From contig NZ_CP078091.1 in the NCBI RefSeq assembly GCF_025917005.1, positions 3,348,001-3,412,000 on the forward strand: DNA of 64,000 bases. The letters run 5' to 3'. The DNA is from Porphyrobacter sp. ULC335. GTDB taxonomy: Bacteria > Pseudomonadota > Alphaproteobacteria > Sphingomonadales > Sphingomonadaceae. Of this stretch, positions 18,995-28,054 are shown in pieces. Positions within the stretch are counted from its first letter, which is position 1. Each line of letters begins with the position of its first letter. The notes below the pieces were generated by a model. The model saw nothing but the letters and a program-made list of their open reading frames with translations. It was not told where the DNA came from and made no database searches. A program made the translations under genes and the position numbers.

Positions 18995-19297
18995 TTACTC
19001 GATCACCTTGGGGACACCAAAGAAGCCATGCTCGGCAGCGGGGGCATTGGCGAGAACGTCACCCTGCCTGCCGCCGCCGGTCAGCGGGTCGGCGTCGATC
19101 ACGTCGGCGCGCAGGCGCAGCGTGTTGGGGATCACCGCCGCCATCGGCTCGATGCCGGTGACGTCCACTTCGCCCAGCTGCTCCACCCATTGAAGGATGC
19201 CGTTAAGCTCGGGCACCATGCGCTCCAGCTCTGCATCATCCATGCGGATGCGCGCCAGCGAAGCGATCTTGGCGACGGTTGCCTTGTCGACCGACAT
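18995..19297 (-). CDS. gatC: Asp-tRNA(Asn)/Glu-tRNA(Gln) amidotransferase subunit C
   Basis: This 100-aa protein has the GatC pattern '[20 protein letters not shown]' near the start, followed by '[13 protein letters not shown]' and the C-terminal '[13 protein letters not shown]'. GatC wraps around GatA and stabilises the complex. It is first in the gatC-gatA run and lies 14 bases after the FKBP isomerase gene. Confidence 0.95.
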   Translation of the reverse strand: MSVDKATVAKIASLARIRMDDAELERMVPELNGILQWVEQLGEVDVTGIEPMAAVIPNTLRLRADVIDADPLTGGGRQGDVLANAPAAEHGFFGVPKVIE

Positions 19298-19311
19298 TGC
19301 CCGCGCGCTCC

Positions 19312-19923
19312 TTACTGGCCCGGCTGGGGTACGGGGGCCTGCTGGGGCGCACCCTGGGGCGCACCCTCGGGCGCGCCGCCGCCCTGCTGGCCCATCTGCG
19401 CAGCCATGTTCTGCTGGAGAATCTGGAGATTGCGATCAAATGTCGCACGACTCATGATGTCGATCACCTGGATCTCGAATTCGAGATCCGCATTCGGCGG
19501 AATCGGCGAGCCCGGGGGCGGGGTTGCGCCGTAAGCCAGATCGGCGGGGATGAAGAGCGTGTACTTGCCGCCCTTCTGCATCTTCTGGAGACCCTGGAAG
19601 AAGCCCGGGACGGTCGCGCCTTCCTCAAGCGGGAACGGCGTGCCTTCGGGGAACAGGCCCTGCACGGGCAGCGGGATGTCCTGCGATTCGTCGAACATCG
19701 TGCCGTCAGCGGCAAGCTTGCCCTTGTACTTGACCCAGACGACCTCGCCTATCTTGGGCATCGGGCCGGTGCCGGCCACTTCGGTATCGACGCTGAGGCC
19801 GCGCGGCACGGCGGACCATGCCAGCCCGGCACCCACCAGCACGGCGAGGATCACCCCGATCCACAGCTTGGTCAGCGAGCCTTTGGCAACGGGCTTGATC
19901 GGAACGCGGGTAATCTCGGTCAT
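19312..19923 (-). CDS. membrane-anchored FKBP-type peptidyl-prolyl isomerase
   Basis: This 203-aa protein has an N-terminal membrane anchor (residues ~18-38) and an FKBP domain (~50-150) with '[15 protein letters not shown]', '[20 protein letters not shown]' and '[20 protein letters not shown]'. These correspond to the active-site residues of FKBP isomerases. A Gln/Gly/Ala/Pro-rich C-terminal tail follows. It probably helps fold periplasmic proteins. ATG 19923 is chosen; the upstream reading adds only a basic stretch. Confidence 0.9.
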   Translation of the reverse strand: MTEITRVPIKPVAKGSLTKLWIGVILAVLVGAGLAWSAVPRGLSVDTEVAGTGPMPKIGEVVWVKYKGKLAADGTMFDESQDIPLPVQGLFPEGTPFPLEEGATVPGFFQGLQKMQKGGKYTLFIPADLAYGATPPPGSPIPPNADLEFEIQVIDIMSRATFDRNLQILQQNMAAQMGQQGGGAPEGAPQGAPQQAPVPQPGQ

Positions 19924-19966
19924 GGACTTGTCCTGATGAGCCGCGCGCGGGGCGCGGCGGGATGAC

Positions 19967-19996
19967 GACAAAAGGGCGCGGAATAAAGCCGCGCCC
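19967..19996 (-). terminator. rho-independent terminator after rpsU
   Basis: On the minus strand an 8-bp perfect stem, GGGCGCGG / CCGCGCCC with a 7-base loop, is followed by TTTTGTC. It lies about 65 bases after the rpsU stop and before the FKBP gene, separating the two transcripts. A further inverted repeat AAGCGG-TT-CCGCTT lies at 20023-20036. Confidence 0.75.
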
Positions 19997-20060
19997 TGAT
20001 GGCTGATCGGAAAGGGGGATTCAAGCGGTTCCGCTTACGGATGCACGCTTGCGGACGGGA

Positions 20061-20267
20061 TTATTTGCTCCCGTCACGCTCCATCCGCTTGCGCTCCATC
20101 TTGCGGGCGCGGCGCACGGCGGCGGCCTTTTCCCGGGCGCGCTTTTCGCTGGGCTTTTCGTAGTGGCGACGCAGCTTCATTTCGCGATAAACGCCCTCGC
20201 GCTGCAGCTTCTTCTTGAGCGCGCGCAGGGCCTGATCGACATTGTTATCGCGAACCATGATTTGCAT
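20061..20267 (-). CDS. rpsU: 30S ribosomal protein bS21
   Basis: This 68-aa protein is highly basic and matches bS21 ('[20 protein letters not shown]', '[19 protein letters not shown]'). I chose ATG 20267, giving the family's usual N-terminus MQIMVRDN. Longer frames upstream are not conserved-looking. It is followed by a clear intrinsic terminator and seems monocistronic, with a 229-base upstream gap shared with the divergent crcB operon. Confidence 0.95.
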   Translation of the reverse strand: MQIMVRDNNVDQALRALKKKLQREGVYREMKLRRHYEKPSEKRAREKAAAVRRARKMERKRMERDGSK

Positions 20268-20301
20268 AAACGACGAATACCTCATGTCCAAACGCCCAGA
20301 G

Positions 20302-20324
20302 CCCCGCTGTGATTCTGCGCGGGG
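20302..20324 (-). promoter_or_regulatory. hairpin in rpsU leader
   Basis: A 6-bp stem CCCCGC / GCGGGG with an 11-base loop lies about 35 bases upstream of the rpsU start. No U-run follows. It may be a leader structure; regulation is not shown by sequence alone. The remaining divergent region 20325-20496 contains no fluoride-riboswitch-like motif that I can see. Confidence 0.3.
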
Positions 20325-20496
20325 TTGCGCGATGAATTTCCAATGAAATGCGGGCGATTCCTCGTGGGAGCCGCCCTTCAAACGGGGCCCCGATAGTCCA
20401 ACAGCGACAAAATGGCAAGCCGCCAGAATGCGATGGAGCGCAGAAGGTGCTCCGGCCGTGCTAGGCAGAACGCTCTCCCGTCGCTAAAGGCCAGCC

Positions 20497-20910
20497 ATGT
20501 CCGGTGAAATCTCCCCCCTTGTCGCAAGCCTCAATGTCGCCGTCGGCGGAGCGGTTGGCTCGGTGCTGCGCTATCATGCGGGGCGTTGGGTGGGCCAGTT
20601 GGCCGGGGCGGAAAACACCTTCCCGTGGGGCACGCTGGCCATCAACATCGTCGGCAGCCTTGCGATGGGCGCGCTGGTCGGCTGGCTGGCGCGCGGGACA
20701 ATGGCTACGGCCAATGCCGAACCGCTGCGGCTCCTGATCGGTGTTGGTCTGCTTGGCGGGTTCACCACGTTCAGCGCCTTCAGTTCCGAACTCGTCACCA
20801 TGCTCCATCGCGGGCAGACGATGCTGGCAGTAGGCTATGCCGCCGCTTCGCTGATCGCGGGCATGGCGGCGATCATCATCGGCCTTGTTGCCGCGCAGAG
20901 TGCATCATGA
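20497..20910 (+). CDS. crcB: fluoride ion channel CrcB/FluC
   Basis: This 137-aa protein has four membrane helices and the family motifs 'GGAVGSVLRYHAGRW', 'GTLAINIVGSLAMGAL' and 'GGFTTFSAFSSE'. The last includes the fluoride-contacting Thr/Ser/Phe segment. It exports fluoride as a dual-topology dimer. It is first of six overlapping genes; its stop overlaps the start of the pseudouridine synthase (ATGA). Confidence 0.95.
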   Translation: MSGEISPLVASLNVAVGGAVGSVLRYHAGRWVGQLAGAENTFPWGTLAINIVGSLAMGALVGWLARGTMATANAEPLRLLIGVGLLGGFTTFSAFSSELVTMLHRGQTMLAVGYAAASLIAGMAAIIIGLVAAQSAS

Positions 20911-22187
20911 CCGATTTTTTCACCACCGCCTCCACCGACAACGTCCGCCAGTTCACCGTTTCCGAGGATGATGACGGCATCCGGCTTGACCGCTGGTTCA
21001 AACGCAATCTGCCGCAGATCGGCTTTGCCACCGTGTCCCGCTGGGCGCGGACCGGGCAGATCCGAGTGGATGGCAAGCGCGCCAAGCCCGAAGATCGGCT
21101 GGAGCAGGGTCAGGTGCTGCGCGTCCCGCCCGGCGGAGAAGACGCGCCCACCGCCAAGAAAGCCGCGCCGCGCGTTCGCACGCTAACCCCCGAGCAGATC
21201 GCCGAGGCCAAGGCCATGGTGATCCGCGAGACGGCGAGCGCCATTGTGCTCAACAAGCCCCCCGGCCTTGCCACGCAAGGCGGAAGCAAGACGACCAAGC
21301 ATGTCGATGGCTTGCTGGATGCCTTTGTCGAGACCGAGAGGACCCCCCGCCCGCGGCTGGTTCACCGGTTGGACAAGGACACATCGGGCGTGCTGCTGAT
21401 CGCGCGCACGCCGGGCAGCGCCGCCAGCTTCTCCAAGCGGTTCGCCAGCCGTAGCGCGCGCAAGGTCTATTGGGCGCTGGTGGTCGGCGTGCCCGATCTT
21501 GCCGAGGGCGTGATCGACGCCCCGCTCGCCAAGCAGCCGGGCACCGGCGGCGAGAAAATGCATATCGACGAGGAAAACGGCGCTCCCTCGAAAACCCGTT
21601 ACCGCGTCGTCGACCGCGCGGGCCAGCGTGCCGCATGGGTGGAGCTGGAACCGCTCACCGGGCGCACCCACCAGCTGCGCGTCCACATGGCAGCGATCGG
21701 CCACCCGATCGTGGGTGACGGCAAGTATGGCGGGCCGGATAGTTTCCTGACCGGCGCGGTCAGCCGCAAGATGCACCTCCATGCGCGCCGCCTGATCATC
21801 TCGGAACCCAAGGTGGGAGATGGAACCGGCGGCAAGCTGGACGTCACCGCCGAACTGCCCCCGCATTTTGCCATGAGCATGGATGTGCTGGGCTTCGATC
21901 AGAGCCTGTCGGACGCCTCCCCGATGGGGGACGAGGCACCGGAACGCACGGGCGAAGAGAAAAAGCAGGCCGCCCGCCGCCACTTCAAGCAGGCGAGGAA
22001 GGAAGCCCGCGCGCCCCGCCGTGCACGCGGGGCCGCCTCGGACAAGCCCAAGGCCAAGCCGAAGGGCAAGGCTCCTGCGAAACCGGCATCGAAGCCCGCC
22101 CCCAAGGCAGCCAAAGCCCCCGCCAACCGGGCGCGTCCTGCTGCCAAAGCACCGCCGAAAGGCGCCGGAGGCAAGGCCCGCCGCTGA
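20907..22187 (+). CDS. RluC-type 23S rRNA pseudouridine synthase with Lys/Ala/Pro tail
   Basis: This 426-aa enzyme has an N-terminal S4 RNA-binding domain ('IRLDRWFKRNLPQIGFATVS') and an RluA/RluC catalytic domain with the active Asp in 'RLVHRLDKDTSGVLLIA' and 'PLTGRTHQLRVHMAAIGHPI'. From about residue 345 it ends in a long tail almost entirely Lys, Ala, Pro and Arg, which is unusual for the family. RluC modifies U955, U2504 and U2580 in E. coli. The ATG overlaps the crcB stop and the stop overlaps the paiB-like start (TGATG). Confidence 0.88.
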   Translation: MTDFFTTASTDNVRQFTVSEDDDGIRLDRWFKRNLPQIGFATVSRWARTGQIRVDGKRAKPEDRLEQGQVLRVPPGGEDAPTAKKAAPRVRTLTPEQIAEAKAMVIRETASAIVLNKPPGLATQGGSKTTKHVDGLLDAFVETERTPRPRLVHRLDKDTSGVLLIARTPGSAASFSKRFASRSARKVYWALVVGVPDLAEGVIDAPLAKQPGTGGEKMHIDEENGAPSKTRYRVVDRAGQRAAWVELEPLTGRTHQLRVHMAAIGHPIVGDGKYGGPDSFLTGAVSRKMHLHARRLIISEPKVGDGTGGKLDVTAELPPHFAMSMDVLGFDQSLSDASPMGDEAPERTGEEKKQAARRHFKQARKEARAPRRARGAASDKPKAKPKGKAPAKPASKPAPKAAKAPANRARPAAKAPPKGAGGKARR

Positions 22188-22801
22188 TGCATCCCAATCC
22201 GCTGTACCGCACCGAGGATCGCGCCTTCTGCGAAAGCCTGATCGACGAGATCGGCTTCGGCATGGTGTTCGCCGCAACGCCTGACGGGCCAAGGGTCGCG
22301 CATACCCCGCTGCTGCTGGCAGAGGGCGGCCCCGATGAGCCTTGGGCGGTGCAATTCCACCTCGCCCGCAACAATGCACTCGCCCGGCATCTGGATGGCG
22401 AGACGGCGCTGATCGTGGTCAATGGCCCCGATGGTTACGTCTCTCCGCGCTGGTACGACAACCGCGACACCGTGCCGACCTGGGATTACATCGCGCTGGA
22501 ACTGGAAGGCCGGGTGCGGCGCATCGCCGATGATGCACTGGAAGCCTTCCTCCACGCAGCGATTCTGAAGCATGAGGGCAAGCTTGGCGGCGCGCCGTGG
22601 GTGGCAGAGGAATCCTCCGAGAAGGTGTGGTCAGGCCTGTTCCGCGGCATCGTGGGGTTTGAACTCGAAGTGCTGGCGATGCGCCCCACCCTCAAGCTTT
22701 CGCAGAACAAGTCGGCTGATGAACGCGCCCGGATCGCCGCAGGGCTGGAAGGCGCAGGCCAACCCGTCCTTGCCGATCTGGTGCGGGGTGTTGCGGCATG
22801 A
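22187..22801 (+). CDS. PaiB-like FMN-binding protein
   Basis: This 204-aa protein belongs to the PaiB/'FMN-binding negative transcriptional regulator' family. It shows 'MHPNPLYR', 'QFHLARNNALARHL', 'VVNGPDGYVSPRWYDNRDTV' and 'PTWDYIALELEG', which form a split-barrel flavin-binding fold. Bacillus PaiB is linked to control of sporulation and protease genes; the role here is unknown and may be enzymatic. The start overlaps the pseudouridine synthase stop. Confidence 0.87.
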   Translation: MHPNPLYRTEDRAFCESLIDEIGFGMVFAATPDGPRVAHTPLLLAEGGPDEPWAVQFHLARNNALARHLDGETALIVVNGPDGYVSPRWYDNRDTVPTWDYIALELEGRVRRIADDALEAFLHAAILKHEGKLGGAPWVAEESSEKVWSGLFRGIVGFELEVLAMRPTLKLSQNKSADERARIAAGLEGAGQPVLADLVRGVAA

Positions 22802-23457
22802 GGCTCGCGGTGTTCGATTGCGATGGTACGCTGGTCGACGGGCAGGCGGACGTGTGCTGGGCGATGGAGCGCGCCTTTACCCGCGCCGGCCTTGCTGCGC
22901 CCGATAATCACGCGGTGCGCCGGATCGTCGGGCTGAGCCTGCCCGCAGCCGTGCGCAGTCTCGCGCCTGACCTGACCGACGACCAGAACCGCGCGGTGAC
23001 CGAATTCTACCGCTCCAGCTTCCGCGCGCGCCGCGAGGAAGGGCTGCTCGACGAGCCGCTCTACGACGGCATCGCCGAACTGCTGCGCGCGCTGCACGGC
23101 GCGGGCTGGGCGCTGGCCGTGGCAACCGGCAAGTCCGACCGGGGCCTTGCCGCCTGCCTTGCCACCCACGGCATCGCCGATCTGTTCGTCTCGCTCCAGA
23201 CCGCCGACCGGCACCCGTCCAAGCCGCACCCGGCGATGCTCGAAGCTGCCATGTTCGAAGCCGGGGCGCAGCCCCGCGAAGCCGTGATGATTGGCGATAC
23301 CAGCTTCGACATGCTGATGGCTCGCACCGCCGGGGTCGCGGGGATCGGGGTCGGATGGGGTTATCACGGCACACCCGAATTGCTGGCGAGCGGCGCGGCA
23401 CAGGTGGTCGAAAGCGCCGCAGCGCTTGCCGCCGCATTGGAGGACACCTTGCCATGA
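22798..23457 (+). CDS. HAD-superfamily hydrolase (phosphoglycolate phosphatase-like)
   Basis: This 219-aa protein has the HAD motifs: 'VFDCDGTLVDG' (nucleophile Asp and acid Asp), 'VATGKSDRG' (motif II), 'KPHPAM' Lys (motif III) and 'MIGDTSFDMLMA' (motif IV). A cap domain inserted between motifs I and II suggests a Gph-like phosphatase. The substrate is not determined. It overlaps both neighbours by four bases. Confidence 0.87.
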   Translation: MRLAVFDCDGTLVDGQADVCWAMERAFTRAGLAAPDNHAVRRIVGLSLPAAVRSLAPDLTDDQNRAVTEFYRSSFRARREEGLLDEPLYDGIAELLRALHGAGWALAVATGKSDRGLAACLATHGIADLFVSLQTADRHPSKPHPAMLEAAMFEAGAQPREAVMIGDTSFDMLMARTAGVAGIGVGWGYHGTPELLASGAAQVVESAAALAAALEDTLP

Positions 23458-23693
23458 GCAGATCCGAACGCGAAATCGCCGAGGCGCGGGCGCGCACCGG
23501 CTTTATCATCATCAACCTCGTTCGCTTCAGCGGGATCGCGCTGGTGATGCTCGGCTTCGCCATCGTGCGCGGAGTGATCGACCTGCCTTACCCGGTGGGG
23601 GTCGTGTTTGCGGTGGCGGGTTTCCTTGAGGTCTTCTTCCTGCCGCGCTTCATTGCGCGCCGCTGGAACGCGGGAGGCCGTCCGCCGCGATGA
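23454..23693 (+). CDS. small two-helix membrane protein
   Basis: This 79-aa protein has a basic/acidic amphipathic start ('SRSEREIAEARARTGF') and two hydrophobic helices (~residues 17-38 and 45-66). Its ATG overlaps the HAD stop and its stop overlaps the ATP12 start. Similar small membrane ORFs precede atp12-like genes in sphingomonads (my recollection, not tested). The function is unknown. Confidence 0.7.
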   Translation: MSRSEREIAEARARTGFIIINLVRFSGIALVMLGFAIVRGVIDLPYPVGVVFAVAGFLEVFFLPRFIARRWNAGGRPPR

Positions 23694-24394
23694 TCCGCCG
23701 GTTCTACAAGGACGTGACGCTCGCAGAAATTGCGGGCGGCTATCAGGTGTTGCTCGACGGGCGCGGGGTCAAGACCGTGGGCGGGGCGGCGCAGGTCATG
23801 CCGACCGGGGCGCTGGGCGAGGCGCTGGCGTCCGAATGGCGCAGTCAGGGTGAAAAGATCGATCCGGCCAGCCTGCCGATGCGCGACATGGCCGATTACG
23901 CCATCGACATTGTCGCGGCCGATCCGGCGGCGATTGCGCGCGGACTGGTTGCCTATGCCGAGACGGATACGCTGTGCTACCGCGCCGATCCTGACGAACC
24001 GCTCCACGCGCATCAGCAGGCGGTGTGGGAGCCGCTGCTCGCCGCGTTCGAGGCCGCGCACGGCATCACGCTGGTGCGGGTCAGCGGTGTGCTCCACCGC
24101 CCGCAGCCGCCCGAGGCCATGGCCGTGCTGGAAGCGCGGCTCAACACCTTGGACCCCTTCGTCCTCGCCGCTGTCGAGGCCATGGCCAAGCTCGCCGCTT
24201 CGCTGGTGACAGCGCTCGCCGCGCTCGATGCGCGCCACGAGGATGAGCCGCTGGCGCTCTGGCGCGCGGCATGTCTTGAAGAAGAATGGCAGGCCGATCT
24301 GTGGGGCCGCGACTGGGAAGCGGAGGAACGTCGCGCCCGGCGCGAAGCCGATTTCCTGCGCGCCTGCGCCTTTGCGCGGCTGGCGCTGGATTAA
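23690..24394 (+). CDS. ATP12 family F1-ATPase assembly chaperone
   Basis: This 234-aa protein matches the ATP12 family, which binds the F1 alpha subunit during ATP synthase assembly in mitochondria and alphaproteobacteria. Visible motifs are 'KRFYKDV'-like 'RRFYKDVTL', 'LLDGRGVKT', 'EWRSQGEKIDPASLPM', 'YAETDTLCYRAD' and the C-terminal 'EEEWQADLWGRDWEAEER'. It ends the six-gene overlapping run and converges on the Mla operon with one base between stops. Confidence 0.9.
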   Translation: MIRRFYKDVTLAEIAGGYQVLLDGRGVKTVGGAAQVMPTGALGEALASEWRSQGEKIDPASLPMRDMADYAIDIVAADPAAIARGLVAYAETDTLCYRADPDEPLHAHQQAVWEPLLAAFEAAHGITLVRVSGVLHRPQPPEAMAVLEARLNTLDPFVLAAVEAMAKLAASLVTALAALDARHEDEPLALWRAACLEEEWQADLWGRDWEAEERRARREADFLRACAFARLALD

Positions 24395-24395
24395 C

Positions 24396-24989
24396 TTACC
24401 CCGCCGCCACCCAGTCCGCGACTTCCGCCGCAATTCTGTTGGACGCCGCATTGAGCGCCGCGCCCACCGCGCGGGTCTCCGCAGCAACCCCGTCCTCGCG
24501 CGCTTCGAAGCGGCGGGTGGTCACCGCGCCGTCATTGCCGATCCGCACCGCATCAAAGCGCACCACCGCCGATGATGTCTGCGCGTCATAGCCCATGTCG
24601 ATCAACGTCCCGCGCAAGGTCACCGTGGCGAGCGTTGCGGTATCGTCCCCGTCGATCACCATCGCATTGCCGCGGGCACGGATCGTCTCGCCCACCAGCC
24701 GCCGGAACAGGCGCGCGGGCTTTTCCACCCAGAAGGCCTCTTGCAGATAGGCCAGCTCGGTATCGCTGACCGCCACCGGCACGCGCAGCACATCCAGCTT
24801 GGCGGGCGTATCGAAACTGAGCACCGCCACCACCGGCCGCTCGGTCCCGGCGACGCCCGGCCCGGCCGGAGCGCGCGTTTCGGGGCTGAGGGTCAGCAGG
24901 CTGGCAGGCGGCTCCCCGCCGAGGCTGATGCAGCCCGAAAGGCCCAGCAGCAGAGGGGCGGCAAGAGCAAGCCGGAGGCTGAAGTTCAT
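24396..24989 (-). CDS. ABC-type transport auxiliary lipoprotein
   Basis: This 197-aa protein has a lipoprotein signal peptide with lipobox 'LSGC' (Cys near residue 20). The mature domain matches the ABC_trans_aux family (PqiC-like), with 'LAYLQEAFWVEKPARLFRRL' as the conserved stretch. It is the last gene of the Mla-like operon and probably works in the periplasm or outer membrane with the MCE protein in lipid transport. Confidence 0.85.
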   Translation of the reverse strand: MNFSLRLALAAPLLLGLSGCISLGGEPPASLLTLSPETRAPAGPGVAGTERPVVAVLSFDTPAKLDVLRVPVAVSDTELAYLQEAFWVEKPARLFRRLVGETIRARGNAMVIDGDDTATLATVTLRGTLIDMGYDAQTSSAVVRFDAVRIGNDGAVTTRRFEAREDGVAAETRAVGAALNAASNRIAAEVADWVAAG

Positions 24990-25016
24990 GCGGTCGGTCC
25001 TTTCAGTCGGGCCAGA

Positions 25017-25967
25017 TCATTCAGGCTTATAGTCGGGCAGCGATTTGCCGCCCACCAATGCGCCCGCGCCTTCGCTTTCGAGCTTTTCCGTGATCGAGCG
25101 CAGCGCGCGGCTGGTGGCACGCAGGTCCTCCAGCGTCGCTTCGGCATTGGGCAGCGTGCTGGTGCGCAGTTGGCGCGCGGCGGGGCGCGTGTCTTCCAGC
25201 GTTGCCGAAAGCGAGGTCAGCGCCGCGTTCGCCGATTTCAACGTGGCGCGCAGTTCCTGCGCCAGCGGCTGGCCTTCCTTGTTCAGAACGCCGTCGGTGG
25301 TCAGCGCCAGCTTCTCGACCGCGTCGAGGGTCTGGTTGAACTCCACCATCGTGGTGCGGAATTCCTTCAGATTCGCCGTCAGCTCCGGGCTCGCGTCGGC
25401 CAGCCCGCTGGTCAGACGGTTGGTGTTCTTGAGGATGCCGGAGATTTCCTGCTGGTTTTCGGGGCCGAGGATGACGTTCAATTGCTCGGTCAGCGTCGCC
25501 AGCCGTTCCAGCAACAGCGGCGCGTTGGCGACGATCTCGCCAAATCCGCCGCGGCCCGGCGGAATCACCGGCCGGCCTTCGGGACAGGCGGTTGTCTCGC
25601 AGGTGATCTCCGGCGCATCCTTGCGCGCGCCATCGAGCAGGATGGTCGAGACCCCGGTGAAACTCGCCTGAATGGTCGCCTGCGTGCCGACCAGGATCGG
25701 CACATCCTCGCCCACCTTGATCCGCACCCGCACGAATTCGGGATTGTCATCGGCCAGTGCGATTTCCGTCACCTGCCCCACCGGCACGCCGGCAAAGCTG
25801 ACCTGGCTGCCATTGGCGAGGCCCGAGACGGACTGGGCGTAGAAGATGTCGTATTCGTCCTGCTCGCCCTCGTTCAGGCGCGCGATCCAGACGATAAACG
25901 CCGCCAGCGCCGCCAGCAGCACCAGCGTCACCGCACCGACCCACAGATTATTGGCTCTGGTTTCCAT
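25017..25967 (-). CDS. MlaD-family (MCE) lipid-transport protein
   Basis: This 316-aa protein has one N-terminal membrane helix and an MCE domain ('GLANGSQVSFAGVPVGQVTE') at ~40-120. A long helical C-terminal region with heptad-like Leu spacing follows. MCE proteins form hexameric rings or tubes that carry phospholipids between membranes. It lies between the ATPase and lipoprotein genes. Confidence 0.9.
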   Translation of the reverse strand: METRANNLWVGAVTLVLLAALAAFIVWIARLNEGEQDEYDIFYAQSVSGLANGSQVSFAGVPVGQVTEIALADDNPEFVRVRIKVGEDVPILVGTQATIQASFTGVSTILLDGARKDAPEITCETTACPEGRPVIPPGRGGFGEIVANAPLLLERLATLTEQLNVILGPENQQEISGILKNTNRLTSGLADASPELTANLKEFRTTMVEFNQTLDAVEKLALTTDGVLNKEGQPLAQELRATLKSANAALTSLSATLEDTRPAARQLRTSTLPNAEATLEDLRATSRALRSITEKLESEGAGALVGGKSLPDYKPE

Positions 25968-26017
25968 GCGCGTTCCCTATGCGGCCCGGCGAGCGGGCTT
26001 GTCCAATATTCTCTCGC

Positions 26018-26827
26018 TCATGCACTTTCGCCCCGGATGTGGGTGGCATGGGCGCTGCGGCCGCGTGGGCCGTTGAAATATTCTTCGATCCACGGATGCT
26101 TGGTGGCGATCAATTCCGGGATCGTGCCAACCGCGATGATCTTCTTCTCCGCGATCACCGCCACCCGGTCGCAGATTTCGTACAGCGTATCGAGATCATG
26201 GGTTATGAGAAACACCGTGAGGCCCAGCGCCTCCTGAAGCTCGCGGGTCAACCGGTCGAACTTGGCCGCACCGATCGGGTCGAGCCCGGCGGTCGGCTCG
26301 TCGAGGAACAGTAGCTCCGGATCGAGCGCCAGCGCGCGAGCAAGGCCGGCACGCTTCTTCATGCCGCCCGACAGCTCGCTCGGGAATTTCTGCACCGCGT
26401 CTTCGGGAAGGCCCGTCAGCATGACCTTGTAGCGCGCAATCTCCGCCCGGAATCCGGGATCGAGATCGGGGTAGTACTTCTTGAGCGGCACCTCGACATT
26501 CTCGCCCACCGTCAGCGTCGAGAACAGGGCCCCGCCCTGGAACAGAATCCCCCACCGGCGGCGCACGCCGATGCCTTGTTCAAGGTCGAGCTCGGTGATG
26601 GTCTTGCCCAGCACGTCGATACGTCCGGCATCGGGTCGCTGGAGGCCGATGATCGAGCGCATCAGCACCGACTTGCCGGTGCCCGATCCCCCCACCACGC
26701 CAAGAATCTCGCCGCGCCGCACCTCAAGGTCCAGCCCGTCATGGACCGCGAAGTCGCCGAACTTGTTGACCAGGCCTTCGACCTTGATGATCGGCTGATC
26801 GTCATCGGGATGCTTGTTTATGCGCAT
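26018..26827 (-). CDS. Mla-type ABC transporter ATP-binding protein
   Basis: This 269-aa ATPase is intact: Walker A 'GGSGTGKSVLM', Q-loop 'ILFQGGALF', signature 'LSGGMKKRAGLARALALDPE', Walker B 'LLFLDEPTAGLDP' and H-loop 'LITHDLDTL'. It resembles MlaF and energises lipid transport by the MlaE permease. It starts four bases after the permease stop. Confidence 0.93.
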   Translation of the reverse strand: MRINKHPDDDQPIIKVEGLVNKFGDFAVHDGLDLEVRRGEILGVVGGSGTGKSVLMRSIIGLQRPDAGRIDVLGKTITELDLEQGIGVRRRWGILFQGGALFSTLTVGENVEVPLKKYYPDLDPGFRAEIARYKVMLTGLPEDAVQKFPSELSGGMKKRAGLARALALDPELLFLDEPTAGLDPIGAAKFDRLTRELQEALGLTVFLITHDLDTLYEICDRVAVIAEKKIIAVGTIPELIATKHPWIEEYFNGPRGRSAHATHIRGESA

Positions 26828-26831
26828 CGCG

Positions 26832-28016
26832 TCAGCCCCACCCGATTTCGGTGAAGAATACCGCGAAGAAGGCGTCGATCACGATCACCGCGAAGATCGC
26901 CGAGACCACCGCCATCGTCGTGCGGCGTCCGACTTCCTCGGAATCGCCGTGCACCTGCATCCCATGATAGCAGCCCGCCAGCGCGACGATCAGCCCGAAC
27001 ACCGGCGCCTTGAGGAGGCCGACCCACAGGTCATGGACCGGCACCACTTCCTGAATTCGTATCAGGAAGGTGAAGAACGGGATGCCGAGTGCGAACTGGC
27101 CGACCACCGCCCCGCCAATGATCGCCGCCATCGAAGCGTAGAAGCCCAGCAGCACCATCATCAAGGTCGCCGCGACGATCCGCGGTATCACCAGCACCTC
27201 GACCGGCGAGATGCCGATGGTGCGCATCGCGTCGATTTCCTCGGTCAGCTTCATCGTGCCGATCTGCGCGGCAAAGGCGCTGCCGGAACGGCCCGCCACC
27301 ATGATCGCGGTCATCAGCACGCCAAGCTCACGCAGGGTGATGCGGCCAACGAGGTTCACCGTCAGCGATTCGGCGCCGAACTGTTCAAGCTGCACCGACC
27401 CCTGCTGGGCGATGACGATGCCGATCAGGAAGCTCATCAGCCCGATGATCGGCAGCGCTGTGACGCCGACCAGCTCCATCTGGTGTACCAGGGCCTTGAT
27501 CGGGAAACGGGTCGGGTGGCGGGCCAGGTTGGCGGCGCCGATCAGGATCTGCCCGAAGAAGTCGACCACGCCGTAAATGCCGCCGCGCGCGCCGAACACC
27601 TTTTCGCCCACGGCCAGCGGGACGCGTTCCCAAACCGGCAGGCGGTGCGCATGGGTGTGCCCCTCTGTGCCAATATCACGCACTGCGGCGAGCAGCCGCT
27701 CGGCCTCGGGACTGGCACCGGTGATCTCGGATTCGTGGCGGCTCGCCAGCCGGCACACGACATAGGCTCCAACCGTGTCGATCTCTTCGACTTCGGAAAG
27801 ATCAAGGGTGCGGACGGGCCCATCCATGTGCCTGAGCTCGGCTTCGAGCGGGCCGATATGGGCCAGCGTCAACTGCCCCGACAGCAACAGCCGGGGGCCG
27901 CCAGAGTCCGTATCGTCAAGCCTGTGTTGCGCGGCGCTCTGCATCGGATCGGGGGTATGGGGCGAAATCGGGCGGCCCGCAAGGCTCTCGCGGCGAACCG
28001 TAATTCGGTCCATCAT
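26832..28016 (-). CDS. MlaE-family lipid ABC permease with N-terminal STAS-like domain
   Basis: This 394-aa protein carries a STAS/MlaB-like N-terminal domain (~25-125, '[19 protein letters not shown]') fused to an MlaE permease (~145-394) with '[20 protein letters not shown]' and '[18 protein letters not shown]'. In E. coli MlaB is a separate protein; the fusion is common in alphaproteobacteria. Its start is only 38 bases from the divergent valS start; an internal ATG at 27944 would widen that gap. Confidence 0.9.
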   Translation of the reverse strand: MMDRITVRRESLAGRPISPHTPDPMQSAAQHRLDDTDSGGPRLLLSGQLTLAHIGPLEAELRHMDGPVRTLDLSEVEEIDTVGAYVVCRLASRHESEITGASPEAERLLAAVRDIGTEGHTHAHRLPVWERVPLAVGEKVFGARGGIYGVVDFFGQILIGAANLARHPTRFPIKALVHQMELVGVTALPIIGLMSFLIGIVIAQQGSVQLEQFGAESLTVNLVGRITLRELGVLMTAIMVAGRSGSAFAAQIGTMKLTEEIDAMRTIGISPVEVLVIPRIVAATLMMVLLGFYASMAAIIGGAVVGQFALGIPFFTFLIRIQEVVPVHDLWVGLLKAPVFGLIVALAGCYHGMQVHGDSEEVGRRTTMAVVSAIFAVIVIDAFFAVFFTEIGWG

Positions 28017-28054
28017 TGCATCGCAACATAGGTGCTGGCATGGCGCGGGGCATT

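Noticed and set aside
20386..20496. fluoride riboswitch before crcB
   Set aside because: The expected pseudoknot core motif is not visible in the leader, so I do not call one.
26814..28031. 405-codon plus-strand open frame opposite the mla permease and ATPase
   Set aside because: It is His/Asp/Arg-rich with no family motif and lies fully antisense to two well-supported genes; high G+C makes such frames common.
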